Source of the DNA: Quadrisphaera setariae
GTDB lineage: Bacteria; Actinomycetota; Actinomycetes; Actinomycetales; Quadrisphaeraceae
DNA length: 64,000 nt
Assembly: GCF_008041935.1 (NCBI RefSeq)
Contig: NZ_VKAC01000016.1
Location: forward strand, 31,804 to 95,803
Reading direction: 5' to 3'
Under the pieces are notes generated by a model. That model was given only the letters and a program-made list of their open reading frames with translations. It searched no databases and was not told the origin of the DNA. Below are positions 44,450-53,263 of this stretch, in pieces (the stretch's first letter is position 1; the number at the start of each line of letters is the position of its first letter). The position numbers and the translations under genes were made by a program.

Positions 44450-45229
44450 GTGCAGACGCGCCAGCGCCGGGAGCAGATCCTCGAACGGCTCGACGCCGAC
44501 CGCTTCGCCTCCGTCAACGACCTCGCCGAGGCCCTGCAGGTCAGCCCCTCCACCGTGCGCCGCGACCTCCAGCAGCTCGGCGCCAGCGGCGAGCTGCGCC
44601 GCACCCACGGCGGCGCCGTCGTCCTGGACCGCACCGCTGATCGGACGTCCGACGGCGCTCTCGAGCACCCCTACGCCACCACCGCCCAGGCCGACGCCGA
44701 CCTCAAGGCCGCCATGGGCCGCGCCACCGCCGCGCTGGTGCCCGACGGCGCCGTCGTCGCCCTCGACATCGGCACGACGACGCCGCTGGTCGCGCGCCAC
44801 CTCGCCGGCCGACCGGTCACCGTGATCACGAGCAACCTCGCCGTGCTCGACGAGCTCCGCGACGACCCCGCCGTCGACCTCGTCCTCCTCGGCGGCTCCG
44901 TCCGCCGCAACTTCCAGACCCTGGTCGGCGCGCTCACCCTGCAGGCGCTCGCGAGCATCAGCTGCGACGTCGCCGTCCTGTCCTGCACCGGAGTGCGACC
45001 CGATGGCCGGGTCGTCGACGACATGTCGGTCGAGGCACCGACGAAGGAGGGCCTCTTGGCTGCCGCAACGCAGACCGTGCTGCTGGCGTCGCACGCGAAG
45101 TTCCCGGGCACGGGATCGCTCCAGACGACGTCGCTGGACGCCGTCGACGTGCTCGTCACCACCACCGGCGCCCCGCAGGACGCGCTCGACCGCGTCACCG
45201 CGGCCGGCGGACGGGTGGTCGTGGCGTGA
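44450..45229 (+). CDS. DeoR/GlpR-family regulator
   Basis: A 259-aa regulator. The N-terminal helix-turn-helix reads RQRREQILERLDADRF, then VNDLAEALQVSPSTVRRDLQQL. The C-terminal DeoRC sugar-phosphate sensor has ALDIGTTTPLVARHL, VVTSN-like VITSNLAVLDEL and a final VLVTTTGAP. GTG 44450 is chosen as the start; GTG 44432 also lies in frame. Its stop overlaps the GH4 gene start as GTGA, so it is co-translated with its likely target. Confidence 0.92.
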   Translation: MQTRQRREQILERLDADRFASVNDLAEALQVSPSTVRRDLQQLGASGELRRTHGGAVVLDRTADRTSDGALEHPYATTAQADADLKAAMGRATAALVPDGAVVALDIGTTTPLVARHLAGRPVTVITSNLAVLDELRDDPAVDLVLLGGSVRRNFQTLVGALTLQALASISCDVAVLSCTGVRPDGRVVDDMSVEAPTKEGLLAAATQTVLLASHAKFPGTGSLQTTSLDAVDVLVTTTGAPQDALDRVTAAGGRVVVA

Positions 45230-46611
45230 AGCTCACCATCGTCGGCGGCGGCGGCTTCCGGGTGCCCGACGTCTACCGCGCGCTCCTGGCCGACTCGGGC
45301 AGCCCGCGCATCACCGAGGTGTGGCTCTACGACGTCGGCGCCGACCGCCTCGAGGCCGTGAGGACCATCCTCGCCTCCGCCGCGCGCCGGGCCCAGCTCC
45401 ACGGCACCGACGCCGCCTCCGTCCCGGCGGTGCACGCCACCACCGACCTCGACGTCGCCCTGTCCGACGCCGACTTCGTCTTCTCCGCCATCCGCGTCGG
45501 TGGCCTCGCCGGCCGCGTGGCCGACGAGCGCGTGGCGCTGTCCCTCGGGGTGCTCGGCCAGGAGACGGTCGGCCCCGGCGGCATCTCCTACGGCCTGCGC
45601 ACGGTGCCGGTGATGACGGCGATCGCGGAGCGCATCGCCGCGGTGGCGCCGCGCGCGGTGCTCATCAACTTCACCAACCCCGCCGGCATGATCACCGAGG
45701 CGCTGCAGCGCGTGCTCGGCGACCGCGCCGTCGGCATCTGCGACACCCCCTCCGGCCTCGGCCGCCGCATCGCCGCCGGGCTCGGCATCGACCCCCGCGA
45801 GGTGCAGCTCGACTACGCCGGCCTCAACCACCTCGGCTGGCTGCGCCGCGTGCTCCACCGCGGTGAGGACGTGCTGCCGCGGGTCCTCGCGGACGACGCG
45901 CTGCTGGGCTCCCTGGAGGAGGGCGCCGTCTTCGGCGTCGACGCGCTGCGCACGCTGGGGAACATCCCCAACGAGTACCTCTACTACTACTACTGCAACC
46001 GCGACGCCGTGCCCGCGATCCTCGAGCGGCCCCGCACCCGCGGCGAGCAGCTGGTGGTCGACCAGGCCGACTTCTTCAGCCGCGTCCGCGGCGCCGACGA
46101 CCCCTGGCAGCTGTGGCAGGACACCTCCGCCGCCCGCAGCGCCACGTACATGGCCGAGGCCAAGCCCGACGACCACGTCGCCGACGCCGAGGACAGCCCC
46201 TTCCAGGGGGACGACGGCTACGCCGGCGTGGCGCTGTCGGTGATGCGCGCCGTGGCGCGCGACGAGCCCGCGACGCTGGTCCTCAACGTCCGCAACGGCG
46301 GCACGATCCCCGGGATGCCCGTGGACGCCGTCGTCGAGGTCCCCGTGCGGGTGTCGGCGCAGGGCATGGTGACCCAGCAGGTGACCCAGCCCGACCTGCA
46401 CCAGCTGGGCCTCATGCAGCAGCTCAAGGCCTGCGAGCGGCACACGATCGACGCCGCGCTGTCCGGCTCGCGGGTCCAGGCGGAGAAGGCGTTCGCGCTG
46501 CACCCGCTCGTGCAGTCGCTGCCGCGCGCCAGGGCCCTGCTCGACGGCTACACCCGGGAGATCCCCGAGGTCGCCGCCACACTGGCCGCTGGCGCCGACC
46601 ACACCTGCTGA
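45226..46611 (+). CDS. GH4 glycosidase (6-phospho-glucosidase-like)
   Basis: A 461-aa NAD+- and metal-dependent GH4 enzyme. The Rossmann start is MKLTIVGGGGFRVPDVYRAL. Metal ligands are the Cys of the GICDTPSGL motif and the His of GLNHLGW; INFTNPAGM binds the nicotinamide region. The CDTP tetrad is closer to the CDMP form known from phospho-alpha-glucosidases than to the CNVP form of phospho-beta-glucosidases, so anomer preference is open. No PTS gene is near; the adjacent sugar kinase could supply a phosphorylated substrate (inference). Confidence 0.88.
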   Translation: MKLTIVGGGGFRVPDVYRALLADSGSPRITEVWLYDVGADRLEAVRTILASAARRAQLHGTDAASVPAVHATTDLDVALSDADFVFSAIRVGGLAGRVADERVALSLGVLGQETVGPGGISYGLRTVPVMTAIAERIAAVAPRAVLINFTNPAGMITEALQRVLGDRAVGICDTPSGLGRRIAAGLGIDPREVQLDYAGLNHLGWLRRVLHRGEDVLPRVLADDALLGSLEEGAVFGVDALRTLGNIPNEYLYYYYCNRDAVPAILERPRTRGEQLVVDQADFFSRVRGADDPWQLWQDTSAARSATYMAEAKPDDHVADAEDSPFQGDDGYAGVALSVMRAVARDEPATLVLNVRNGGTIPGMPVDAVVEVPVRVSAQGMVTQQVTQPDLHQLGLMQQLKACERHTIDAALSGSRVQAEKAFALHPLVQSLPRARALLDGYTREIPEVAATLAAGADHTC

Positions 46612-46627
46612 GCGGCGGGCGCCGGCG

Positions 46628-47641
46628 GTGAAGCTGCTGCTCATCGGGCTGGACGGCCTCCGCGTCGACCTCGCCCTGCCGGAGGCGACCGCGGCGGACC
46701 CCGCGTTCGCCGCGCCGGACCACCCCGCGGACCCGCGGTTCGCCGCGGGTCCGCGGCCCGCGGGCGCCCCGGAGCAGCCCGTCGCCGGTTCCGAGGTGCT
46801 CGCGCCGACCCTCCAGCGCCTCCTCGCGCAGGGCGGGCGGATCGTCCCGGTGTGGATGACGCCGCCCACCGACTCCGGCCCGGGCTGGTCCTCCCTGCTC
46901 ACGGGGACCACCCACGAGGAGAACGGCGTGTGGTGGAACGAGTTCGTCGGCCACCGGCTCTCCCGCTGCCCCGACGTGCTGTCGCAGGTGTGGTTCGCCG
47001 ACCCGCGTGCTCGGACCTTCGCCGCCTGCACGTGGGCGGCGCTGGTGGACCCGAGCGGGCCGGGGCCGGTCATCCACCAGCGCGTCGACCAGCAGCTGTC
47101 CGGCCAGCACGTGCTGGTGAAGGCGACCGACTTCGCCGAGGGCTGCCGCTCCGCCGACCGCCAGGTGCGCACGAAGGCCGCGTGGGTGCTCGACCACGAG
47201 GGACCCGACGCGGGCTTCGTCCACTTCGAGGGCGTCGACGAGGCCGGTCACGACCACGGCTGCACCGGGCCCGAGTACCGCGGGGCGATCAGCGAGGTGG
47301 ACGAGCACGTCCGCCACCTCGTCAAGGCCGTCGCCGAGCGGCACGAGCAGCTGGGCGAGCGCTGGCTCGTCGCCGTCACCACCGACCACGGGCACAAGCC
47401 CGAGGGCGGCCACGGCGAGGACGAGGTGGAGGTCCGCCGCTCGTTCCTCCTGCTCCACGAGGTGGGGGGAGACCTCACCCAGACCGAGCTGCCGACGACG
47501 CTGCGCAGCGAGCAGGTCACCCCGCTGCTGCTCCGGCTCCTGGGCGTCTCACGAGGCTCCTGGACCACCGACCACGAGGTCGGCGCCCGCACCGACGTCG
47601 ACAGCTCCGGCCCCACCCGCGACCTCACCCACGAGTGGTGA
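46628..47641 (+). CDS. Alkaline phosphatase-superfamily phosphodiesterase
   Basis: A 337-aa protein of the nucleotide pyrophosphatase/type I phosphodiesterase group. The N-terminal metal Asp is in LLLIGLDGLRVD, the nucleophile Thr is probably in the PPTDSGPGWSSLLTG region, and later metal ligands are in VHFEGVDEAGHDHG and VTTDHGHKPEGGHG. No signal peptide, so it acts in the cytoplasm. It follows the GH4 gene by 16 bp and is probably its operon partner. The substrate, a phosphodiester or phosphonate, is unknown. Its last 17 nt overlap the convergent fucosidase gene. Confidence 0.85.
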   Translation: MKLLLIGLDGLRVDLALPEATAADPAFAAPDHPADPRFAAGPRPAGAPEQPVAGSEVLAPTLQRLLAQGGRIVPVWMTPPTDSGPGWSSLLTGTTHEENGVWWNEFVGHRLSRCPDVLSQVWFADPRARTFAACTWAALVDPSGPGPVIHQRVDQQLSGQHVLVKATDFAEGCRSADRQVRTKAAWVLDHEGPDAGFVHFEGVDEAGHDHGCTGPEYRGAISEVDEHVRHLVKAVAERHEQLGERWLVAVTTDHGHKPEGGHGEDEVEVRRSFLLLHEVGGDLTQTELPTTLRSEQVTPLLLRLLGVSRGSWTTDHEVGARTDVDSSGPTRDLTHEW

Positions 47642-48998
47642 GGGGGAGCTCCACGACGAGAGGCCCTGTCGCTGTTCCCCGCGCAGGGAGGTCGACGACG
47701 ACGACGCCGTCCACGGCCCGTGCCGCCACAGGTCCACCGCCCAGGAGACGGGCGCCGTCGAGCTGCAGCGCACCGGCGCGTGCCGCGAGCCTGACCTCGC
47801 CGGCAGCGCCGTCGACGACGGCGAACGCGTGCGCGCCGTCACGGCTCGCCGTCCACCGGACCCAGTGCCCGTCGCCCTCGGAGCTGGCCGCGACGTCGGC
47901 CGGCAGCGGCCGCGTGTCGTGCACGGCCCGGCTGTTCACGGCCATCCACGCCGCGAGCCCCTCCAGGCACCGCAGCTGCAGCTCGGGGATGCGCCCGGCC
48001 GCGTCGGGCCCGACGTTCAGCAGCAGGTTGCCGCCGCGGGAGACGACGTCCACGAGGTGGCGCACCGCAGCTGGTCCGTCGAGGTGGTGCTCCGAGCCCT
48101 CGTTCCGGTTGTAGCCGAACGACAGGCCGATCCCGCGGCAGTTCTCCCACGCCTGGTCGCCCTCGAGGGCGGTGCCGGCCTGGTACTCGCTGGTGCGGAA
48201 GTCCCAGTGGGTCAGGCCCCACCTGTCGTTGACGACGCCCTCGGGACACCTGGCGTAGAAGGCGTCGAGCACGTGCGCGAACGACAGCGGGCCCTCGGGC
48301 TTGCCGGCGTCGGGCCAGTCGATGTCGCCCCACAGCACGTCGGGGGCGTACCGCTCGATGAGGTCCCGCACGTGCGCGGACGCGTAGGCGGCGTACTCGG
48401 CGTCCAGGGGACGGGCTCCGGAGTCGTCGTCGGCGTCCCAGATGGGCCCGGTGTCGGCGGCGTGCCAGTCCAGGCCGCCGGAGTAGTAGACCCCGAAGCG
48501 CAGACCGGCCGCGCGCGTCGCCCGCTCGAACTCCGCGACCAGGTCGCGACGCGGGCCGCGGGCCACGGTGTTGCGCGTGCCGGTGCTGGGCGCGTCCCAG
48601 AGGGCGATGCCGTCGTGGTGCTTGGTGGTGGGCACCACGTAGCGGGCGCCGACGCGGGCGAAGAGGGCCACGAGCGCGTCGGCGTCGAAGGCCTCGGCGC
48701 GCCAGGCGTCCAGGAAGTCGTCGTAGGGGGCGTCGCCGTAGTCCTCGCGGTGGTGCTGCGCCGCGGGGGAGCCGGGGATGCGGATGGTGTTGGCGTACCA
48801 CTCGGCGTAGGGGTTGCGGAGGAACCAGTCGTCGTGGTGGCTGCCGTGCTCGCCGAGCGGCACCGCCCACGCGGGCACCGAGTAGGCGCCCCAGTGGACG
48901 AAGATCCCGAGCCCGGCGCCGGCGAACCACTCCGGCACCGGGCGCAGGAACCGCTGGTAGGCGGCAGGCCGCTGCGCGGTGGGGTCGAACATGGCCAC
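47625..48998 (-). CDS. GH29 alpha-L-fucosidase
   Basis: A 457-aa fucosidase. The N-terminal barrel begins WFAGAGLGIFVHWGAYSVPAW and continues ARYVVPTTKHHDGIALWDA. The nucleophile Asp is in YAPDVLWGDIDWPDAG. A C-terminal beta domain follows VVSRGGNLLLNVGPDAAGR. No signal peptide, so intracellular. The GTG start at 48998 has GAGG 6 nt upstream; ATG 48992 is an alternative. It lies downstream of the alpha-mannosidase, suggesting both trim the same imported glycan. Confidence 0.92.
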   Translation of the reverse strand: MAMFDPTAQRPAAYQRFLRPVPEWFAGAGLGIFVHWGAYSVPAWAVPLGEHGSHHDDWFLRNPYAEWYANTIRIPGSPAAQHHREDYGDAPYDDFLDAWRAEAFDADALVALFARVGARYVVPTTKHHDGIALWDAPSTGTRNTVARGPRRDLVAEFERATRAAGLRFGVYYSGGLDWHAADTGPIWDADDDSGARPLDAEYAAYASAHVRDLIERYAPDVLWGDIDWPDAGKPEGPLSFAHVLDAFYARCPEGVVNDRWGLTHWDFRTSEYQAGTALEGDQAWENCRGIGLSFGYNRNEGSEHHLDGPAAVRHLVDVVSRGGNLLLNVGPDAAGRIPELQLRCLEGLAAWMAVNSRAVHDTRPLPADVAASSEGDGHWVRWTASRDGAHAFAVVDGAAGEVRLAARAGALQLDGARLLGGGPVAARAVDGVVVVDLPARGTATGPLVVELPLTTRG

Positions 48999-49020
48999 GG
49001 GGTGCCTCTTCCTGCGAAGG

Positions 49021-49051
49021 GCGCCCGGTCACCACGCAGGTGGCCGGGCGC
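49021..49051 (-). terminator. Hairpin between mannosidase and fucosidase genes
   Basis: A 13-bp stem with one G-T pair and a 5-nt loop (49021-49033 with 49039-49051). It follows the mannosidase stop by about 90 nt on the minus strand and directly precedes the fucosidase ribosome binding site. It is either a terminator/attenuator or an RNA-stability hairpin. Confidence 0.55.
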
Positions 49052-49052
49052 C

Positions 49053-49127
49053 CATGATCACGGTCGGAAAGTGCTCGGGAAGTCCATGATCACGGCGGGA
49101 AAGTGCTTCGGAGGTCCATGATCACGG
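49053..49127. repeat. 32-bp-period intergenic direct repeat
   Basis: CATGATCACGG starts at 49053, 49085 and 49117, exactly 32 bp apart. The first two units also share a GGAAAGTGCT/GGGAAAGTGCT core and end in AAGTC or AGGTC; the third is cut short. There is no coding potential. The units are back to back with no spacers. Confidence 0.8.
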
Positions 49128-49141
49128 ACGGGGAGACGGAG

Positions 49142-52100
49142 TCAGGCGCGCGACACCCGGAGGGTCAGCACCTGGAACGGGCGCAGGTCCAGCTGGACGT
49201 CACCGGCGGCGGAGACGTCGAGCTGGGCGGCCCTCTCGCCGGCCAGCGCCGTGCCGTGCAGGTCCGCCACGCGCACGGCGCCCGCCGGGAAGCCCAGGTG
49301 GAGCGTGCTCGCACCGCGGGCGCCGGTCGGCTCGTAGACGCGCAGCAGCACGTCACCGGAGCCGTCGTCGGCCAGGCGCACCGACTCGACCAGAGCGTCG
49401 CCGCTCGTCGTCGTCGCCACGGACGGCACGGACACCGACCCCGCGACCGCGCGCACGGGCAGGTTCAGCTCGTACCCGTGGCGCAGGGCCTCGCGCGGCG
49501 TGGCGGCGGGCGCCACCGCGTAGGTGAAGCGGTGGGTGCCCTGGTCGGCCTCGGGGTCGGGCACGCGGGGCGCGCGCAGCAGCGACAGGCGCACCGTGGT
49601 GCACGTGCTCGCGGGCTCCCCGGGGCCGCCGCCCACCGCGGAGCGGGTGACGTCGTGGCCGTAGGTGGAGTCGTTGGCGACGACGACGCCGAAGCCCGGC
49701 TCGCCCACGTGCACCCAGCGGTGCGCGGCCACCTCGAAGCGGGCGGCGTCCCAGCTGGTGTTGGTGTGCGTGGGCCGCACGACGTGCCCGAACTGGATCT
49801 CGGAGGAGAACCGCTCGGCGTGCACGTCGAGCGGGAAGGCGGCCTTGAGCATCTTCTCGCGCTCGTGCCAGTCGACGTCGGTCTCGACCTCGAGGCGGTC
49901 CGAGCCGGCGCGCAGCACGAGCAGCTGCTCCAGGCGGCTCGCGCCGAAGGTGCGGACCACCTTGACCGACGCCACGAGCGGGCCGGAGTCGACCACCTCG
50001 ACGGAGTCCGCGTCCACCAGGTCGGTCACCTGGCGGCGGTAGTGGGCGTCGACGTCCCAGGCGTCCCAGTACTTGGGGAAGTCGGTGTGGAGCTGCAGCA
50101 GGTTGGCCCGGTGCCCCACCGCCACGAGCTCGCGCCCGGAGGCGACGTCGACGACGGACGGCAGCAGCCCGTCGCCGTCGACGGCGACGCGCAGCACCCC
50201 GTTGTCCAGCAGGGTCAGGCCGTCGCGCTGCTCCACCTCGACACCGGCGTCGCCGCTGCGGCCGTCCGCGACCACGGGCGCTGCGGCCTGCGCGGCGACG
50301 GTCGCCGCCACGGCGACGCGCCCGTCGGCGAGGCGCTGGGCGCCGGCGGCGCCGTCCGCCACGAGCGGCGTGCCCTCCGGCAGCACCGCTACGCCGCGGA
50401 ACGGCAGCGGGGAGGTGTTGAGCAGGGACAGGCCGCTGCCCGCGGACAGGGCGGAGGCGGCACCCTCGACGAGCGCGCTCAGCTCGGCGGCCACGCGGCC
50501 GTAGGTCTCCTCGGCCTGGCGGTGGACCCAGGCGATGGAGGAGCCGGGGAGGATGTCGTGGAACTGGTGCAGCAGCACCGTCTTCCACAGCGCGTCCAGC
50601 TCGCCCTCCGGGTAGGCGGCGCCCGAGCCGAGGACGGCGGCGGTGGCCCACAGCTCGGCCTCGCGCAGCAGGTGCTCGCTGCGGCGGTTGCCGCGCTTCG
50701 TCTTCGCCTGGGACGTGTACGTGCCGCGGTGCAGCTCGAGGTACAGCTCACCGGACCAGACGGGCGCGTCGGCGTACTCGGCCTGCGCGCGGGCGAAGAA
50801 CGCGTCGGGGTGCTCGATGACCACGCGGGGGCTGCCCTCGAGGTCGGCGGTGCGGCGCGCCTTCTCCACCATCTCGCGGGTGGGGCCGCCGCCGCCGTCG
50901 CCGTGGCCGAACGGGTACAGCGACGTCGTCGCTCGTCCCTTGTCCTGGAAGTTCCGCACCACGTGGGCCAGCTCGGCGCCGTCGAAGTTGCCGTTGTAGG
51001 TGTCGGCGGGCGGGAAGTGCGTGAAGATCCGCGACCCGTCGATGCCCTCCCACCAGAAGGAGTGGTGGGGGAACTTGTTGGTCTCGTTCCAGGAGATCTT
51101 CTGGGTGAGGAACCAGTCGAAGCCGGCGAGGCGCGCCAGCTGCGGGTAGGCGGCGGTGTACCCGAAGGAGTCGGGCAGCCACACGCCGTGGGGCTCCACG
51201 CCGAGCTGCTCGCGGAAGTACTTCGTCCCGACGACGATCTGCCGGGCGAGGGCCTCGCCGCCGGGCAGGTTGCCGTCGGCCTCGACCCACTGGCCGCCCA
51301 CGGGCGCCCACGTGCCGTCGGCGATGGCCTTCTTGATCCGCTCGAAGACGACGGGGTAGCGCTCCTGCGTCCACGCGTACTGCTGCGCGGAGGAGCACGC
51401 GAAGACGAGGTCGGGGTACTCCTCGGCGAGCGCCGTGACGTTGGAGAAGGTGCGGCTGTTCTTGCGCATCGTCTCGCGCAGCGGCCACAGCCACGCGGAG
51501 TCGATGTGGGCGTGACCGGCGGCGGAGACCACGTGGGCGCTGGCGGTGGCGGGCTTGGCCAGCGCCGGGGCCAGCACCGTGCGCGCTGCGGCGGCGGTGC
51601 CGGAGACGTCGCCGAGGTCGAGCGCGTCGACGCAGCGCTCCAAGGCGAAGAGCAGCTCCGCGCGGCGCGGGTCACCGGCGGCCAGCTCCTCGGCCAGCTC
51701 GCGGGCCACCTCGACGTCGAGCTGGAGGGCGTAGACCTCCTCGTCCAGGACGGCCAGGTCGGCCTTCGTGAACGTGTAGATCGGGTCCGTTCCCGCCGTG
51801 TCGGGGTGGCCCAGCGGCGTCGGCACCATGCCCCCGGCGAGGATGTCGGGGTTGGCGGCGGCCTCGAGCAGCAGGTCGACGCGCTCCCCGCCGGCGGCGG
51901 GGCGGGCGATCGGCACGTACTGGTTGCGCGGCGCGACGCCCTTGACCGGCACGCCTTCGGCGGTGTGCACGAGGCCCTCGGCCTGGTTGCCCGGCCAGTC
52001 GCCCACGAAGCCGAGGTCGATGACCGCCTCGACGCGCTGCCCGGCCCACGCCTCCGGCACGGTCCCACGCAGCCTGAACCAGCTGGTCGACCACGGCCGC

Positions 52101-52288
52101 CCCCAGCGGGTGCCAGCAGAGAACGGCTCGTAGGTGGCGCTCAGCGCGTCGGAGACCGGGACGGGCTCGCCGGGGACGTGCCAGACCTCCAGCTGCAGCG
52201 GGGTGGTCTCGCGGTAGACCGCCGGGACGATGCGCTCGAGCAGGATGCGCTCGACGCGCTTCGCGACGTGGCGGGTGTCGTCGTGCAC
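49142..52288 (-). CDS. GH38 alpha-mannosidase
   Basis: A 1048-aa zinc-dependent alpha-mannosidase. The zinc site includes His and Asp of AAGHAHIDSAWLWPL, the catalytic nucleophile is Asp in WLPDSFGYTAAYPQ, and a later zinc His is in LLHQFHDILPGSS. The N-terminal Ig-like and C-terminal beta domains have the usual layout of cytoplasmic bacterial members. GAGGAG precedes GTG 52288. It is 45 bp downstream of a DeoR regulator gene and upstream of the fucosidase. Likely role: removing mannose from imported oligosaccharides. Confidence 0.94.
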   Translation of the reverse strand: MHDDTRHVAKRVERILLERIVPAVYRETTPLQLEVWHVPGEPVPVSDALSATYEPFSAGTRWGRPWSTSWFRLRGTVPEAWAGQRVEAVIDLGFVGDWPGNQAEGLVHTAEGVPVKGVAPRNQYVPIARPAAGGERVDLLLEAAANPDILAGGMVPTPLGHPDTAGTDPIYTFTKADLAVLDEEVYALQLDVEVARELAEELAAGDPRRAELLFALERCVDALDLGDVSGTAAAARTVLAPALAKPATASAHVVSAAGHAHIDSAWLWPLRETMRKNSRTFSNVTALAEEYPDLVFACSSAQQYAWTQERYPVVFERIKKAIADGTWAPVGGQWVEADGNLPGGEALARQIVVGTKYFREQLGVEPHGVWLPDSFGYTAAYPQLARLAGFDWFLTQKISWNETNKFPHHSFWWEGIDGSRIFTHFPPADTYNGNFDGAELAHVVRNFQDKGRATTSLYPFGHGDGGGGPTREMVEKARRTADLEGSPRVVIEHPDAFFARAQAEYADAPVWSGELYLELHRGTYTSQAKTKRGNRRSEHLLREAELWATAAVLGSGAAYPEGELDALWKTVLLHQFHDILPGSSIAWVHRQAEETYGRVAAELSALVEGAASALSAGSGLSLLNTSPLPFRGVAVLPEGTPLVADGAAGAQRLADGRVAVAATVAAQAAAPVVADGRSGDAGVEVEQRDGLTLLDNGVLRVAVDGDGLLPSVVDVASGRELVAVGHRANLLQLHTDFPKYWDAWDVDAHYRRQVTDLVDADSVEVVDSGPLVASVKVVRTFGASRLEQLLVLRAGSDRLEVETDVDWHEREKMLKAAFPLDVHAERFSSEIQFGHVVRPTHTNTSWDAARFEVAAHRWVHVGEPGFGVVVANDSTYGHDVTRSAVGGGPGEPASTCTTVRLSLLRAPRVPDPEADQGTHRFTYAVAPAATPREALRHGYELNLPVRAVAGSVSVPSVATTTSGDALVESVRLADDGSGDVLLRVYEPTGARGASTLHLGFPAGAVRVADLHGTALAGERAAQLDVSAAGDVQLDLRPFQVLTLRVSRA

Positions 52289-52333
52289 GGGACTCCTCAG
52301 TCGGTGGTTCTCAGGCGTGGGGGGGCGGGCTTC

Positions 52334-53128
52334 TCAGACGGCGGTGAGACGGCCGGTGGCCGGCGCGGCGGCGGGCACCCGGAGCAGCTCGACGCCGGCG
52401 GCCCCCAGGGCGGCGCAGGTGGCGGGATCTGCGTCCTCGCCGGTGACGACGACGTCGAGCGCACTCGCACCGCACACGCGGGCGACGCCGGAGCCGGGGA
52501 ACTTGGAGGCGTCAGCGGCGAGCACCACGCGTTCGCTGGCGGCGATCATGGCGCGCTTGATGGGCACCTCGACGATCGTCGTGTCCATCACGGACCCGTC
52601 GGGGCCGATACCGCTCGTGCCCAGCACCAGCACGTCGGCGCGCACCTGGCGCAGGGCGTCCTCGGCGAGGAAGCCGACCAGCGAGCGGTACTGGCGCCGG
52701 TGGACGCCACCCAGGACGACCAGCTCGACGTCGTCGTCGTCGCGGAGCTCGTCGAAGACGGCCATGTTCGTGGTGACCACGGTGATCGAGCGACCGTGCA
52801 GCAGCGACGCGACCTGGTGCGCGGTGGTGCCGATGTCGAGCAGCACCGTCTGGCCGTCCTGCACGAGGGCGGCGCAGGCGGCCGCGATGGCGCGCTTCTC
52901 GGGCACGTGCACGTCCGCGACCTGCGCGAAGGGCTCGTCGCGCTCGTCCGGGAGGGGGGCGGCGCCCCCGTAGACGCGCTTGAGCAGCCCCTCCTCGTCG
53001 AGCGCGATGAGGTCTCGGCGGATGGTGGCGGCGCTCTGGCCGAGCTTGTCGACCAGCGTGGTGATGGACACCGGCCCGTCGGACCTGACGATGCTGAGGA
53101 TCATCTGCTGACGGCGCTCGGCGAGCAT
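52334..53128 (-). CDS. DeoR/GlpR-family regulator of mannosidase locus
   Basis: A 264-aa regulator. The helix-turn-helix is AERRQQMILSIVRSDGPVSI, then TTLVDKLGQSAATIRRDLIAL. The sensor domain has VLLDIGTTAHQVASLL and VVTTNMAVFDEL. ATG 53128 has TACTGT 7 nt upstream, a leaderless pattern. It is divergent from a second sugar ABC importer, and the shared gap carries TCACGTGA palindromes, so it probably controls both sides. Confidence 0.93.
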   Translation of the reverse strand: MLAERRQQMILSIVRSDGPVSITTLVDKLGQSAATIRRDLIALDEEGLLKRVYGGAAPLPDERDEPFAQVADVHVPEKRAIAAACAALVQDGQTVLLDIGTTAHQVASLLHGRSITVVTTNMAVFDELRDDDDVELVVLGGVHRRQYRSLVGFLAEDALRQVRADVLVLGTSGIGPDGSVMDTTIVEVPIKRAMIAASERVVLAADASKFPGSGVARVCGASALDVVVTGEDADPATCAALGAAGVELLRVPAAAPATGRLTAV

Positions 53129-53135
53129 GTTGCGG

Positions 53136-53141
53136 ACAGTA
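53136..53141 (-). promoter_or_regulatory. -10 element for DeoR gene
   Basis: TACTGT on the minus strand ends 7 nt before ATG 53128; leaderless pattern. Confidence 0.45.
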
Positions 53142-53153
53142 CCTTGCGAACTT

Positions 53154-53165
53154 CTTCACGTGAAG
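53154..53165. promoter_or_regulatory. Palindrome CTTCACGTGAAG, candidate DeoR operator
   Basis: A perfect 12-bp palindrome just upstream of the DeoR -10 element. Its TCACGTGA core recurs at 53256-53263. Confidence 0.55.
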
Positions 53166-53196
53166 GCTAACTTCCCCCCACGGATCGCCAAACTCC

Positions 53197-53213
53197 TTCA
53201 GAATCGTTCAGAA
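53197..53213 (+). repeat. Direct repeat TTCAGAA, 10-bp period
   Basis: TTCAGAA occurs at 53197-53203 and 53207-53213 (TTCAGAATCGTTCAGAA). Helical-turn direct repeats are common in DeoR-family operators; this may be a second binding site in the same gap. Confidence 0.4.
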
Positions 53214-53255
53214 GCGAGCGCAGCGGTCAGCCAGCGCCGGCTCACCCCAGGAGCG

Positions 53256-53263
53256 TCACGTGA
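53256..53263. promoter_or_regulatory. TCACGTGA palindrome over importer start codon
   Basis: The palindrome covers the GTG start codon of the solute-binding gene, exactly 100 bp from the same core at 53156. Candidate second operator. Confidence 0.4.

Noticed and set aside
49053..49127. CRISPR array
   Set aside because: The 32-bp units are contiguous with no unique spacers and no cas genes are near.
49103..53170. A 1355-codon plus-strand frame opposite the alpha-mannosidase
   Set aside because: Antisense shadow rich in Gly/Val/Arg/His with no recognisable domain, while the minus strand encodes a complete GH38 enzyme.
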